A stretch of DNA of 64,000 bases, taken from NCBI GenBank assembly GCA_965661005.1, contig CBFICB010000005.1:145703-209702 (forward strand). The letters run 5' to 3'. Of the stretch, positions 1 to 8,543 are shown piece by piece; position 1 is the stretch's first letter; the number at the start of each line of letters is the position of its first letter. The DNA comes from UBA5109 sp965661005. Its GTDB lineage: Bacteria > Pseudomonadota > Gammaproteobacteria > Pseudomonadales > Pseudohongiellaceae. Below the pieces are notes generated by a model that saw only the letters and a program-made list of their open reading frames with translations, ran no database searches and was not told where the DNA came from. Both the position numbers and the translations under genes were made by a program.

Positions 1-392
1 CGAGTAAATAATTCCACCGCGACCTCATGCACTTTTAGAGATTCACTATGCATATAAGGCATATATAAGAAGGTTCTTTCCAGCGAATTTAATTCTGCGT
101 CTACTTCAAGTGCAACGGCTTCCTGAGCGAGGGTAAGGGCTTGAGCATCATATGCAAAAGACAAAGCTGTATCGCGATACATATTTCTGGAAAATTGGTC
201 CAATATAATAATTTCAGCTAATCGTCCTTGTGGAAATGCGCGCCATTCATATAGTTCACATAATACTGCCCGACGGTGGAGCTCACCAAAACGTTCATTG
301 ATTAGTTGATCAAAGGCCAGATCTTTTTTCCAATGTTGGGCTGAATCTATTTCATGAAACCAAAAATCAATGACATCAGCATAAGTCGACAT
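1..392 (-). CDS. DUF924 family protein (3' end outside window)
   Basis: The reading frame starts at the ATG at 392 and runs off the left edge, so only about 130 N-terminal residues are visible. They include ILDQFSRNMYRDT and a preceding EWRAFPQGRLAEI segment, which match the DUF924 family, a soluble all-helical TPR-like family with no established activity. It is the last visible gene of a leftward string, 11 bp after the MAPEG gene. Family assignment comes from the DQFxRNMYR motif; the function is unknown. Confidence 0.8.
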   Translation of the reverse strand, partial: MSTYADVIDFWFHEIDSAQHWKKDLAFDQLINERFGELHRRAVLCELYEWRAFPQGRLAEIIILDQFSRNMYRDTALSFAYDAQALTLAQEAVALEVDAELNSLERTFLYMPYMHSESLKVHEVAVELFT

Positions 393-403
393 GGGCCCTG
401 CCT

Positions 404-808
404 TTAAAAGAAATTATTAATCAGTACATTTATCCACATAGTAATGACACAGATAAACCCCAATAAAAAAGCGATGAGCCTGTGAATAATATGGTTATAC
501 GTTAAATGGATATAGGCGTGTACATATCGGGAAAACACAAACAGCCATGCCAGCACAAAACCAAGTGTGTCATTCGGCATTAGAAATAAATACAAAATGG
601 TGACTACATAAAACAACAGTGGAATTTCAAACTGATTATTGAAAGCGCGTGTGGTCACTGCAATAGCCTTCGGTACTTCATGACCATTCATTAACTTGAA
701 ATAGTCTGGATTAATTTTGCCGGCCCGTGCATGGTTTATCCGTGCCATCAAAGTCATTAAGCCAATAACTGCCGTTAGAAAAACCATGGCTGACATCGCA
801 ATAATCAT
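404..808 (-). CDS. MAPEG family membrane protein
   Basis: A 134-residue protein with four predicted membrane helices. The loop TRAFNNQFEIPLLFYV is the typical first-loop signature of the MAPEG superfamily (microsomal glutathione transferase-like proteins). A bacterial substrate cannot be inferred. It lies between a cupin gene and the DUF924 gene on the same strand with short gaps, so co-transcription is likely. A second, distinct MAPEG gene is at 7487-7903. Confidence 0.75.
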   Translation of the reverse strand: MIIAMSAMVFLTAVIGLMTLMARINHARAGKINPDYFKLMNGHEVPKAIAVTTRAFNNQFEIPLLFYVVTILYLFLMPNDTLGFVLAWLFVFSRYVHAYIHLTYNHIIHRLIAFLLGFICVITMWINVLINNFF

Positions 809-826
809 AAACAGCTCCAGAGCAAA

Positions 827-1189
827 CTAGTCTTCAAGCTCAATGTAATACTTCTCCTGAAAACGAGGCGTACAAAGGGCCAAAAAAACCAGATCTTCTT
901 CGCCTGTATTGGTAATACGTTGTCTGACTTCTGCGGGAATCAGCACTATGTCTCTTTGAGTGACCTTCCTGGCATCACTATTCCCTACTTCAACGCTGCC
1001 TCTGCCTGAGAGTATTAAATAGCGTTCTGTAATGCCCAACAGTTTATGCCAGCGAGTGGTTTCGCCGGGCTCTACTCTTACATGAGCAACGGACAACTCG
1101 GGGTCTTCGGGAGAATTCGAAAGCTCGGTTATGAAACAACCTTCTCGAAAATAATATTCACTGGGTTTGTCGGATTCGGATACAGCCAT
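827..1189 (-). CDS. Cupin-domain protein
   Basis: A 120-residue single-domain protein. The central region contains VEPGETTRWHKLLGITERYLI and a later PAEVRQRITNTGEEDL segment, the two conserved cupin barrel motifs. One metal-ligand histidine is visible (H near residue 48), but the usual HxH pair is reduced to a single H, so metal binding is uncertain. It may be a small-molecule-binding cupin rather than an enzyme. The ATG at 1189 follows an AAGAAGG ribosome-binding sequence. It is co-oriented with the MAPEG and DUF924 genes downstream. Confidence 0.75.
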   Translation of the reverse strand: MAVSESDKPSEYYFREGCFITELSNSPEDPELSVAHVRVEPGETTRWHKLLGITERYLILSGRGSVEVGNSDARKVTQRDIVLIPAEVRQRITNTGEEDLVFLALCTPRFQEKYYIELED

Positions 1190-1252
1190 AGCCTTCTTAG
1201 AATTCAGTAAAATATATTCTCTTTTAACTGAGTCAGTGTTTTATATCAATAC

Positions 1253-1387
1253 TTACTTGTTGGTTTTACACTTTACAGGTGCTGCCATTATTCTTATTTT
1301 TATGCCATATCCTGGCCCACCAGCCATGTTGGCATTCGGCGCTGCTGGCACAACTTTCACTTGCTGTGGCTTTTTAAGAACTGACAT
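1253..1387 (-). CDS. Possible 44-residue small protein
   Basis: An open frame begins with ATG only 3 bp after the TGA of the EamA transporter and ends at TAA at 1253. The product starts MSVLKKPQQVKVVP and carries a Gly/Pro-rich NMAGGPGYG stretch and a basic C-terminus. No family is recognised and no strong ribosome-binding site is seen, although translational coupling to the transporter is possible. It fills an otherwise empty 200-bp gap. It could be a chance frame. Confidence 0.25.
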   Translation of the reverse strand: MSVLKKPQQVKVVPAAPNANMAGGPGYGIKIRIMAAPVKCKTNK

Positions 1388-1390
1388 CGT

Positions 1391-2311
1391 TCAGCTTTTC
1401 GATGGCACTTCCAGAGTCTCACGGGGGCGCCCAAATTCCGATAAAGCAATGCCCCCCACTACCAAAGCCAGCGAAAAAGCATGATACTGCTCAAATGTTT
1501 CCTGCAGGAACATGACTGCCATAATGGCTGCAAAGACTGGCACCAGATTGATAAATACACCCGCACGGCTTGGTCCAATCAGGGCAACGCTTTGTATAAA
1601 AAAAATTTGTGCCACTAAGGAGGGAAGAATTATCACCACTAGCGCAATTATCCAACCTTTGGGGGTTGGGGTCTGCCAGCCCTGCTGCGCTATCTCAAGT
1701 CCAAGCAAAGGTAAAGAGACAACCCATGCTGCTATGGACATAACTGTAAACAAACTTAATGCCCTAACATCAGGTCGACGACTCAAACCGATCGAATAAA
1801 TCGCATAGAGGGAGCAAGCAATCAGAATGTAAAGGTCTCCTCGATTAAGCGACAACTCCTGCAACTCAAACAAATTTCCACCGGTGGCGATTATCAAGAC
1901 TCCTAACAAGGTAATTATGACACCGACAGCTTGAATAACTGTGATTCCCTGACGCAAAATCAAAAAGCTACCCAATAGCACAAAAACAGGGAGCGAGCCT
2001 TGCAAAATTCCAATATTCAATGCAGTGGTGTAATAGCCGGCAAGGTAAAACAAGTAATTGAAAAGGGTAAACCCCAAAGCACCCATCACCGACAAAAAGA
2101 ACAAGTGCCTACGTAAAATAGGCCAATCTTGAAAAAGGTATTCACGAGTAAAAACAACCAAAAAGGCAATAACCCCCAGCCATCGAAACATCACCAGCTG
2201 CATAGGAGAAATTTCACCAACAGCCATTCTACTGAAAATGGTATTAAGACCCCAGCACCAGGTTGTAAAAACCAGCAAGCCGTAAGCGCGCCAATGAGAC
2301 TGACCGCTCAT
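1391..2311 (-). CDS. EamA/DMT-family transporter
   Basis: A 306-residue inner-membrane protein with about ten hydrophobic helices arranged as two EamA repeats (roughly residues 8-140 and 155-290). The second repeat carries the typical GPSRAGVFINLVPVFAAIMAV segment. Members of the drug/metabolite transporter superfamily export small metabolites or amino acids; the substrate cannot be read from the sequence. It is divergent from arsR, with a 130-bp shared promoter region. The start at 2311 gives a normal family length. Confidence 0.85.
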   Translation of the reverse strand: MSGQSHWRAYGLLVFTTWCWGLNTIFSRMAVGEISPMQLVMFRWLGVIAFLVVFTREYLFQDWPILRRHLFFLSVMGALGFTLFNYLFYLAGYYTTALNIGILQGSLPVFVLLGSFLILRQGITVIQAVGVIITLLGVLIIATGGNLFELQELSLNRGDLYILIACSLYAIYSIGLSRRPDVRALSLFTVMSIAAWVVSLPLLGLEIAQQGWQTPTPKGWIIALVVIILPSLVAQIFFIQSVALIGPSRAGVFINLVPVFAAIMAVMFLQETFEQYHAFSLALVVGGIALSEFGRPRETLEVPSKS

Positions 2312-2373
2312 TTTTTAATGACTTCTGAATGCTGGATCATTTTTAGCCTGCATCTTGTTATCTGCATTGTGAA

Positions 2374-2416
2374 TTTTATATATGTTTTTCCATATATATG
2401 ATTTTTCATATATAAT
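2374..2416 (+). promoter_or_regulatory. Putative arsR promoter and ArsR operator
   Basis: A TATAAT hexamer lies at 2411-2416, 28 bp upstream of the arsR start. It is overlapped by alternating AT dyads, including the self-complementary CATATATATG at 2391-2400 and flanking TATATATG and CATATATAA half-sites. ArsR repressors typically bind AT-rich imperfect dyads overlapping their own promoter, so this is the expected autoregulatory operator. The -35 match is weak. Confidence 0.5.
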
Positions 2417-2443
2417 GGCGACCTCAATTATGGAGGAGCTCCT

Positions 2444-2761
2444 TTGCAGCCATTAAATTTTTATAAGTGTTTATCTGATCATAACCGCTTGAAAATAATT
2501 CTGCTCTTATGCCGTGATGAAGAACTCTGTGTTTGTGAGTTGGTTGATGTTTTAGGTGAGAGCCAGCCAAAAGTGTCTCGACATCTCGCCCAACTGAAAT
2601 GTTGTGATCTGATCCAGCATCGCCGTGAGGGCCAATGGGTCTATTACCGTCTGCATGATTTTTTGCCTGATTGGTGCAGGCAAAGCCTGGAATTAGCGCT
2701 AGTGAACAACCAGGATTTCCTGAGTCATGGCAAGACCACTTTTGATGATTTACGCGCATGA
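2444..2761 (+). CDS. arsR: ArsR-family metalloregulator
   Basis: A 105-residue winged-helix repressor. ELCVCELVD is the classic type-1 ArsR metal site, with the Cys-Val-Cys pair in the DNA-recognition helix region. It is followed by a SQPKVSRHLAQLK helix-turn-helix and a GQWVYYRL beta-wing. It is expected to repress the ars operon until As(III) or Sb(III) binds. The only suitable start is TTG at 2444, placed 7 bp after GGAGGAG; a nearby ATG is out of frame. Its TGA overlaps the next gene's ATG, indicating coupled translation. Confidence 0.9.
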   Translation: MQPLNFYKCLSDHNRLKIILLLCRDEELCVCELVDVLGESQPKVSRHLAQLKCCDLIQHRREGQWVYYRLHDFLPDWCRQSLELALVNNQDFLSHGKTTFDDLRA

Positions 2762-3231
2762 AAATCTTATTTATCTGTACCCATAACCGCTGTCGTAGCA
2801 TTCTAGCAGAAGCCATCTGCAATTATTATGGTGATGGTTTAATAGAAGCTGTTAGTGCTGGCAGCAACCCTGCTGGACAAGTCCATCCATTAACCTTAAA
2901 GGCCTTAACATCCCTTAACATTCCAACTGAGAACCTCAGCAGCCAATCCTGGGATGACTTTGAAAATTCGAATATCGATTATGTTATTACAGTATGTGAC
3001 AAGGCCGCCACAGAGGCCTGCCCTGTTTGGTTGGGTAACGCCAGACAAGTCCATTGGGGGCTATCAGACCCCAGCATTGTTGAGGGTAATGATGAGACTA
3101 TCAATGCTGCTTTTTTTCATACTATTGAGATATTGAAAGGACGAATTCAACAATTGAAACCTTGGGTCGAGCAAGGAATTGATGAAGACGAATTATTTAA
3201 TCGCATTAAAGCCTTGGCTGACAAAGCATAA
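2758..3231 (+). CDS. arsC: Arsenate reductase, LMW phosphatase type
   Basis: A 157-residue low-molecular-weight protein-tyrosine-phosphatase-fold enzyme that reduces arsenate to arsenite. The N-terminal loop CTHNRCRS gives the C-x5-R phosphate/arsenate-binding site (C7, R13). VCDKAATEACP near residues 80-90 supplies the two further cysteines typical of thioredoxin-coupled ArsC. Translation is coupled to arsR by an ATGA overlap. The arsenite produced would be exported by the ACR3 pump encoded next. Confidence 0.88.
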   Translation: MKILFICTHNRCRSILAEAICNYYGDGLIEAVSAGSNPAGQVHPLTLKALTSLNIPTENLSSQSWDDFENSNIDYVITVCDKAATEACPVWLGNARQVHWGLSDPSIVEGNDETINAAFFHTIEILKGRIQQLKPWVEQGIDEDELFNRIKALADKA

Positions 3232-3291
3232 AACAAGTTAGCTTGTCTTGATATACGCCACATGTAAATGCATAACAAAAGGTAGTAAGAA

Positions 3292-4323
3292 ATGGGTTTG
3301 TTTGAACGTTATTTAAGTGTCTGGGTGGCACTGGCAATTATTGCTGGCGTTACCCTGGGGAGCATTAGCCCGGCAATATTTGCAGTGATTGCAAGTATTG
3401 AAATTGCACATGTCAATTTGCCGGTAGCAGTCCTTATATGGGTAATGATCTATCCAATGATGGTCCAGGTTGATTTTTCTTCGATAAAGGATGTTGGTAA
3501 AAAACCTAAAGGACTGGTGTTAACTTGTGTCGTTAACTGGCTCATTAAACCTTTTACTATGGCCTTCCTGGGATGGCTTTTTTTTAAAGTACTGTTTGCA
3601 GGCTTTGTAGATCCAAATCTGGCCACTGAATATATAGCCGGCATGATTTTACTGGGTGTTGCACCTTGTACAGCAATGGTCTTTGTCTGGAGTCAGCTAA
3701 CCAAAGGAGACCCGAACTACACACTGGTCCAGGTATCAGTGAATGACATCATCATGGTTTTTGCCTTTGCGCCTATTGCGGCATTTCTGTTGGGAGTATC
3801 GGATATACAAGTGCCATGGACCACTCTACTGCTTTCTGTTGTTCTATATGTAGTCTTACCTCTAACGGCCGGAGTACTGACCCGACATCAGCTGGATCGT
3901 GCTGATGACCATACACGCCTTAATCAATTTTTAGATATATTAAAACCCTTTTCAATCACAGGCTTATTGGCAACTGTTGTCTTATTATTCGGTTTTCAGG
4001 CTCAAACGATACTCAGCAACCCTGCCACCATTGTACTAATTGCCATCCCCTTGATTATGCAGACTTATGGAATTTTTTTTATTGCTTTTGCTGCCGCCAA
4101 GGCCATGAAGCTGCCTCGCAACATTGCTGCACCCGCGTGTTTAATTGGCACATCGAATTTTTTTGAATTAGCTGTAGCAGTGGCAATTTCAGTGTTCGGA
4201 TTGAACTCAGGTGCGGCACTTGCGACTGTTGTGGGCGTGTTAGTCGAAGTGCCCGTGATGCTGTCTCTGGTTTACCTGATTAATAAAACCACAAGCATGT
4301 TTGAATTAAACACTCAAAAATAA
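3292..4323 (+). CDS. acr3: ACR3-family arsenite efflux permease
   Basis: A 343-residue inner-membrane carrier with about ten helices. GVAPCTAMVFVWSQLTKGD contains the family's essential cysteine (C126), and VNDIIMVFAFAPI follows as in ACR3 proteins. It exports arsenite using the proton gradient. It is third in the arsR-arsC-acr3 operon, 60 bp after arsC. It ends only 3 bp from the convergent fabV stop with no obvious terminator between them. It is the ACR3 type rather than the unrelated E. coli ArsB type. Confidence 0.93.
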   Translation: MGLFERYLSVWVALAIIAGVTLGSISPAIFAVIASIEIAHVNLPVAVLIWVMIYPMMVQVDFSSIKDVGKKPKGLVLTCVVNWLIKPFTMAFLGWLFFKVLFAGFVDPNLATEYIAGMILLGVAPCTAMVFVWSQLTKGDPNYTLVQVSVNDIIMVFAFAPIAAFLLGVSDIQVPWTTLLLSVVLYVVLPLTAGVLTRHQLDRADDHTRLNQFLDILKPFSITGLLATVVLLFGFQAQTILSNPATIVLIAIPLIMQTYGIFFIAFAAAKAMKLPRNIAAPACLIGTSNFFELAVAVAISVFGLNSGAALATVVGVLVEVPVMLSLVYLINKTTSMFELNTQK

Positions 4324-4326
4324 TAT

Positions 4327-5529
4327 TTAAACCATGTTGCTTATAGCAACTTCAGGATTAACCTCGGCATCATAATCAACACCCTCTATTTCAAAACCAA
4401 ACAATTGCAAAAACTCTGTCTGATAGGCTTTGAAATCGGTTAGCTCATCAATATTATTACTCTGCACTTGCTTCCAGAGATCACTAACCTCCTGCTGTAC
4501 ATGTGGCGCTAGTTCTTTATAGTCCGCACGCAAACGACCATCTTCATCTATTTTAGGACTGTCGCCGTAAAGGCTTTCGCGGAAGAGTAAATCGACCTGC
4601 TCAATACAGCCTTCATGGGTACCCTCCGCTTTCATAATTTTGAATAACATGGATAGATACAGAGGCATAACCGGTATGGCAGAACTGGCTTGCGTGACAA
4701 CAGCTTTTAATACCGAGACTTTGGCATCACCACCAATCGGCGCAAGAATTTCATTAATTGCACTGGCTTTTTCATCCAGATCTTTTTTTGCAGCGCCAAT
4801 GGTTCCATTCCAGTAGATATCCCAAGTCGGCTCGGCTCCCAGATAAGTATAGGCAGTAGTCTTGGCCTCTGGCGCAAGGACACCAGCTGCATTAAGTGCT
4901 TCTATCCAAAGTTGCCAGTCTTCTCCGCCCATGACCTTCACAGTTCCTGAAATTTCTTCATCGCTTGCGGCCGAAACACTGACTTCTTCTACGATCTTTT
5001 TATCCGTGTTAATGCCGCGAATCGTAATATCTTTGCCGATGGGTTTAAGGGTCGATGAATAGACTTCTCCGGTTTTTGGGTCAGTTCTACGTGGAGATGC
5101 CAGCGAATAAACCACCAAATCAACCTGGCCTAAGTCATTTTTTATAGTCTCAATTGTCTTGGTTTTGATTTCGTCAGAAAAGGCATCACCATTAATACTT
5201 TTAGCATATAAGCCATTTTCTTCTGCAAGCTGGTGAAAGGCTGCTGAATTATACCAACCGGCAGTAGCAGGTTTTTTTTCGGTAGCTTCTTTCTCAAAGA
5301 AAACTCCCAGGGTTGCGGCTCCACCACCGAATGCAGCAGTAATTCGAGACGCCAAACCATAACCAGTAGATGCACCAATCACCAGGACCTTTTGGGGCCC
5401 CTCTCCAAAAGCACCATTAATAGCCCCTTTGGATTTAACATAATCTACTTGTCGTTGAACATTAGCCGCACAACCAGAAGGATGAGCGGTTATACACATA
5501 AAGCCACGCACGCGGGGTTTAATTATCAT
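4327..5529 (-). CDS. fabV: Enoyl-ACP reductase FabV
   Basis: A 400-residue NADH-dependent trans-2-enoyl-ACP (or CoA) reductase that carries out the final reduction of fatty-acid elongation. It shows the FabV N-terminus MIIKPRVRGF, the nucleotide-binding VLVIGASTGYGLASR (about residues 48-62) and the diagnostic Y-x8-K catalytic pair (Y239 and K248 in YWNGTIGAAK). Length is normal for the family. FabV enzymes are characteristically insensitive to triclosan. It is monocistronic, convergent with acr3. Confidence 0.96.
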   Translation of the reverse strand: MIIKPRVRGFMCITAHPSGCAANVQRQVDYVKSKGAINGAFGEGPQKVLVIGASTGYGLASRITAAFGGGAATLGVFFEKEATEKKPATAGWYNSAAFHQLAEENGLYAKSINGDAFSDEIKTKTIETIKNDLGQVDLVVYSLASPRRTDPKTGEVYSSTLKPIGKDITIRGINTDKKIVEEVSVSAASDEEISGTVKVMGGEDWQLWIEALNAAGVLAPEAKTTAYTYLGAEPTWDIYWNGTIGAAKKDLDEKASAINEILAPIGGDAKVSVLKAVVTQASSAIPVMPLYLSMLFKIMKAEGTHEGCIEQVDLLFRESLYGDSPKIDEDGRLRADYKELAPHVQQEVSDLWKQVQSNNIDELTDFKAYQTEFLQLFGFEIEGVDYDAEVNPEVAISNMV

Positions 5530-5642
5530 GAGAGGTATCCTTTCAAAACGAGTTCTTTGTCCGATTTATTCTTTGCTAATTGCTTGATAATGTTTTCATT
5601 ATTATTGAATAAACAGGGAGTATATTTTAGCACAGTAACTAG

Positions 5643-6710
5643 CTAATTGATTTTACTCGACAAAATGTAAGCCCTCTTCTCAATATCCAGTTCTGTCATT
5701 GCGCTAACATCTGCATAAAAACTTTCCAGATGATAATCATTATCTGCCAGTATTTGCTCAAAAGCGGGAACCCAATTGAAGTAAGTTGCAACTGTACTTA
5801 GTTGCGCATTATTGAGCTCTCTGTCCATCCATGCATCATATGCATCATAGCCATTCCAGGTCTCTTTTAAAGAATTGTAGTCACTTCGCATACTAGCAAA
5901 GACCTCTGCTTTTGCTTGGCGCTTTTCAAGCTCAGAAATATTACTCGCATAAATTACTTGCAGTTCGGTGACCGCAGCATTCACCAAGGCAACGAACTCT
6001 TCCCGTCGCTGAGTGTTTAATTCAACTAGCTGCACTATATCCTGACTCTCAGCTTCATTAATATCATTAGCCGCCAGCCAGCGCCTTAAACCTTCTCTTT
6101 CGATGCTGGTGGCAAAACTTTCATTAAATTCAGTGTCACCTGGAATATAAATAAGCTGATGAGCTAACTCGTGAAACAATAATGCGGCTAACTGATAATC
6201 ATCTCGATTGATTATCGTGCTCAGCACAGGGTCAGAAAACCACCCTAATGTTGAATATGCGCTAACGCCACCAACATACACATCAAAGCTATCGTTATCT
6301 AGCTTGGCCGCATAAGCCTGCGCATCAGCTTCAGAAAAATACCCCCGATAAGATACACAGCCGGCGATTGGATAACACCAATTTACCGGATTCATTGAGA
6401 GTTCAGGTGCGGCAAACACATTCCAGACCACAAAAGGTCTTTGCACATCGACATAACTTTCGTAATTATCCTCAACTGGCAGCATAAGCTCGGTTTCAGC
6501 AAAATCACGGATATCCAGAATTGTGCTTAGCTTACTTTTTAATTCTGGGGGGCTAGCAGGATCAACAATAATATGCTCAATTGCTTCGCGCTTGCTCAGT
6601 ATGGAAAGCTGGCCAAGAATGGCCTGGCTGTAATATGAAACACTTTCACAGCCTGCGAGTAAGAGGCAAAAAGTGATAAGAAAAAATTTAATCGAGCACT
6701 TCAATTTCAT
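5643..6710 (-). CDS. Putative zinc aminopeptidase lipoprotein (PF10023-like)
   Basis: The ATG at 6710 (18th codon of the longer open frame) is chosen because it begins a lipoprotein signal: MKLKCSIKFFLITFC followed by the lipobox LLAGC, with acylated Cys at residue 21. The mature protein has a zinc motif LLFHELAHQ (H180, E181, H184) and a likely third ligand Glu in FNESFA (E197), as in the predicted-aminopeptidase family PF10023. It overlaps the end of the glutaminyl cyclase gene by 23 bp, so the two are probably co-translated. Peptidase activity is inferred from family membership. Confidence 0.82.
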   Translation of the reverse strand: MKLKCSIKFFLITFCLLLAGCESVSYYSQAILGQLSILSKREAIEHIIVDPASPPELKSKLSTILDIRDFAETELMLPVEDNYESYVDVQRPFVVWNVFAAPELSMNPVNWCYPIAGCVSYRGYFSEADAQAYAAKLDNDSFDVYVGGVSAYSTLGWFSDPVLSTIINRDDYQLAALLFHELAHQLIYIPGDTEFNESFATSIEREGLRRWLAANDINEAESQDIVQLVELNTQRREEFVALVNAAVTELQVIYASNISELEKRQAKAEVFASMRSDYNSLKETWNGYDAYDAWMDRELNNAQLSTVATYFNWVPAFEQILADNDYHLESFYADVSAMTELDIEKRAYILSSKIN

Positions 6711-7482
6711 ACAAGCTGGGCCAGAGCTTTCCCGTGACAAAAAGTCGCTCATTTTCCGCATCCCAAGCTATACCATTTAATACTGCATCCCTGTTACGGC
6801 GGGCAGTGTAGAGACCAGTAAGATCAACCCGACTATTGACTGTTCCACTAGTGGGGTCAATACGCACTATATAGTCCTGATACCAGATATTGCCCCAAAT
6901 TTCGCCATTAATATATTCCAGCTCATTGATATTATTGACGGGCCCAAGGTCGTCAGTGACTTGTATTCTTTTTACTTCTGAGAGTGTTTCTGTATCTAAA
7001 AATCTTAGGTAAGACGTGCCATCGCTGACAATTAAATATTCACCATCATGGGTGATACCCCAACCCTCTCCTGGCACATAAAAACTGGACAATTGGGTGA
7101 AACTTTCAAGGTCATAGACAAAACCGACATTTGACGTCCAGGTGAGTTGGTAAATTTTATCATTCAGTATGGTAATTCCTTCACCAAAATAACGTCGTTC
7201 CAGATTTTTTCGTTGCAATAATTCACCCGTTTCCAGATCAAGTAAACGCAATGTAGATTGACCTCTTTGTCCAGTACCCTCATAAAGTTTGCCGTCAACG
7301 AAGACCAAACCTTGAGTAAAAGCATTATCATCATGAGGATATTCGTTGATTACTTCGATCTGGTAGACTTGAATCTCTGCTGAGTTAAAGCTCTCAGGCA
7401 AGCCCAGGAACAAGGCCAGGGCTAGCACGACCAAAGCCAATGATACTTGGAAATATTTGGATTTAAGTGCCTTGCCCTGCAT
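6688..7482 (-). CDS. Glutaminyl-peptide cyclotransferase, beta-propeller type
   Basis: A 264-residue protein with an N-terminal membrane anchor or signal (about residues 14-28) and a five-bladed propeller-type catalytic domain. YPHDDNAFTQGLVF, YEGTGQRGQSTLR and ELEYINGEIWGNIWYQD are hallmarks of the plant/bacterial QCT family. It converts N-terminal Gln of periplasmic proteins or peptides to pyroglutamate. The neighbouring overlapping gene encodes a predicted aminopeptidase lipoprotein, so the pair may act on N-termini in the same compartment (inference). Confidence 0.9.
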   Translation of the reverse strand: MQGKALKSKYFQVSLALVVLALALFLGLPESFNSAEIQVYQIEVINEYPHDDNAFTQGLVFVDGKLYEGTGQRGQSTLRLLDLETGELLQRKNLERRYFGEGITILNDKIYQLTWTSNVGFVYDLESFTQLSSFYVPGEGWGITHDGEYLIVSDGTSYLRFLDTETLSEVKRIQVTDDLGPVNNINELEYINGEIWGNIWYQDYIVRIDPTSGTVNSRVDLTGLYTARRNRDAVLNGIAWDAENERLFVTGKLWPSLYEIEVLD

Positions 7483-7486
7483 GGTT

Positions 7487-7903
7487 TTAACTCATTCCTA
7501 TAATCGACATTACAGAAAGAACCAGTGTGCCCAGAAGCAATAATACTTGTGCCAGGAAACCAATGATAAAACCTTTACCTCTCGATGCCGGATCTTTTAA
7601 ATAGTTACTGGCATAGACATAACGACCAATTATCCATATTACTCCCGCAATACTACCCAGCTCATAGCCCATCCAGCCCCTTGCTTCTGCCATTTGAGGA
7701 AAAACCAGATATAGCGGAATGAATACAATAAGTTGTTCAAGCGTATTCTGATGAACCCGATAGTAACGTTCAAACTCCGGATTTCCGCTGATAGCAGGTG
7801 CCTGAATATCGTACTTCTGCCTAGCCCCACCTACTTTCATAGCAAATGAAATATATTGTATTAAAATTAATACCAGCACTAATGTCATAAAACCCATAAC
7901 CAA
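7487..7903 (-). CDS. MAPEG family membrane protein
   Basis: A 138-residue four-helix membrane protein. ERYYRVHQNTLEQLIVF is the well conserved MAPEG first-loop motif, and IGRYVYASNYLKDPASRGKG matches the third-helix region. It resembles the bacterial group related to microsomal glutathione S-transferases. The substrate is unknown. Its stop lies 4 bp upstream of the glutaminyl cyclase start on the same strand, so the three genes form one leftward transcription unit. Confidence 0.85.
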   Translation of the reverse strand: MVMGFMTLVLVLILIQYISFAMKVGGARQKYDIQAPAISGNPEFERYYRVHQNTLEQLIVFIPLYLVFPQMAEARGWMGYELGSIAGVIWIIGRYVYASNYLKDPASRGKGFIIGFLAQVLLLLGTLVLSVMSIIGMS

Positions 7904-7965
7904 AACCCCTCTTGTTAATTATTATTGAGCCCAAAGATTACCATATTCGTTTAATTTCTAGATAT

Positions 7966-7992
7966 AAAAAACCCGGGCTAGCCCGGGTTTTT
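7966..7992 (-). terminator. Rho-independent terminator
   Basis: A perfect GC-rich palindrome, ACCCGGGCTAGCCCGGGT, is flanked by an A-run on one side and a T-run on the other, so it can work in both directions. It sits 22 bp after the exbD stop and upstream of the MAPEG gene, isolating the exbD transcript. Confidence 0.93.
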
Positions 7993-8014
7993 TATTTTCT
8001 TTAAAAATCTAGTT

Positions 8015-8434
8015 CTAGCGAGCTTCGATTACCGAAATATCGGTAGCACCTGCTTCTCGAGATGAATTCATAATAGTCACCAGAGTGTTTGCCGTTGAAT
8101 CAGCATTTGGCTGAATCACAACTGAAGCCACCGGGTTTTCTGCTCGTGCAGATGCAACTCGAGGTCTTACAGCTGAAATATCAATTCTTTCCTGATTAAA
8201 AAAGATCTGATCTCTGGCATCAATTTGAATCAGAACATTCTGTGGATCGTCAGCACTTGGTGGAGGTGGATTATTATTAGGGTCCTGCCCCTGTACATTT
8301 AGGGTTGATTCCTTAACGAAAGAAGCTGTGACAACAAAAAATATTAGGAGTATGAATACCACGTCCAACATGGGCGTCAGATCGATGCTTGACTCATCTT
8401 TATTCCGCTTGAGCGAACTTGCTACTGTTTTCAT
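8015..8434 (-). CDS. ExbD/TolR-family biopolymer transport protein
   Basis: A 139-residue protein with a short cytosolic N-terminus, a single membrane helix beginning IDLTPMLDVVFILLIFFVV and a periplasmic domain. The aspartate in LTPMLDVVF is the proton-pathway residue of ExbD/TolR stators. A Pro/Asn-rich linker (about residues 52-62) follows the helix. Such proteins work with an ExbB/TolQ partner to energise TonB or Tol. No partner gene is adjacent, which is unusual, so it may be an orphan subunit serving a remote exbB-tonB locus. Confidence 0.88.
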   Translation of the reverse strand: MKTVASSLKRNKDESSIDLTPMLDVVFILLIFFVVTASFVKESTLNVQGQDPNNNPPPPSADDPQNVLIQIDARDQIFFNQERIDISAVRPRVASARAENPVASVVIQPNADSTANTLVTIMNSSREAGATDISVIEAR

Positions 8435-8543
8435 ATCTAACTCAGTAATCTAATTTATCGAGGGGGCTCAGTATACCAGCTTTAATGTACCCTGCAAGCC
8501 ATGAAGACTAGTAGAAGCTCATCAAAGCTGAACTCTCCCAAAG

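Noticed and set aside
1167..1484. Rightward 105-codon frame across the EamA end and cupin start
   Set aside because: It is antisense to the 3' end of the EamA gene and the first codons of the cupin gene, with no ribosome-binding site or family likeness.
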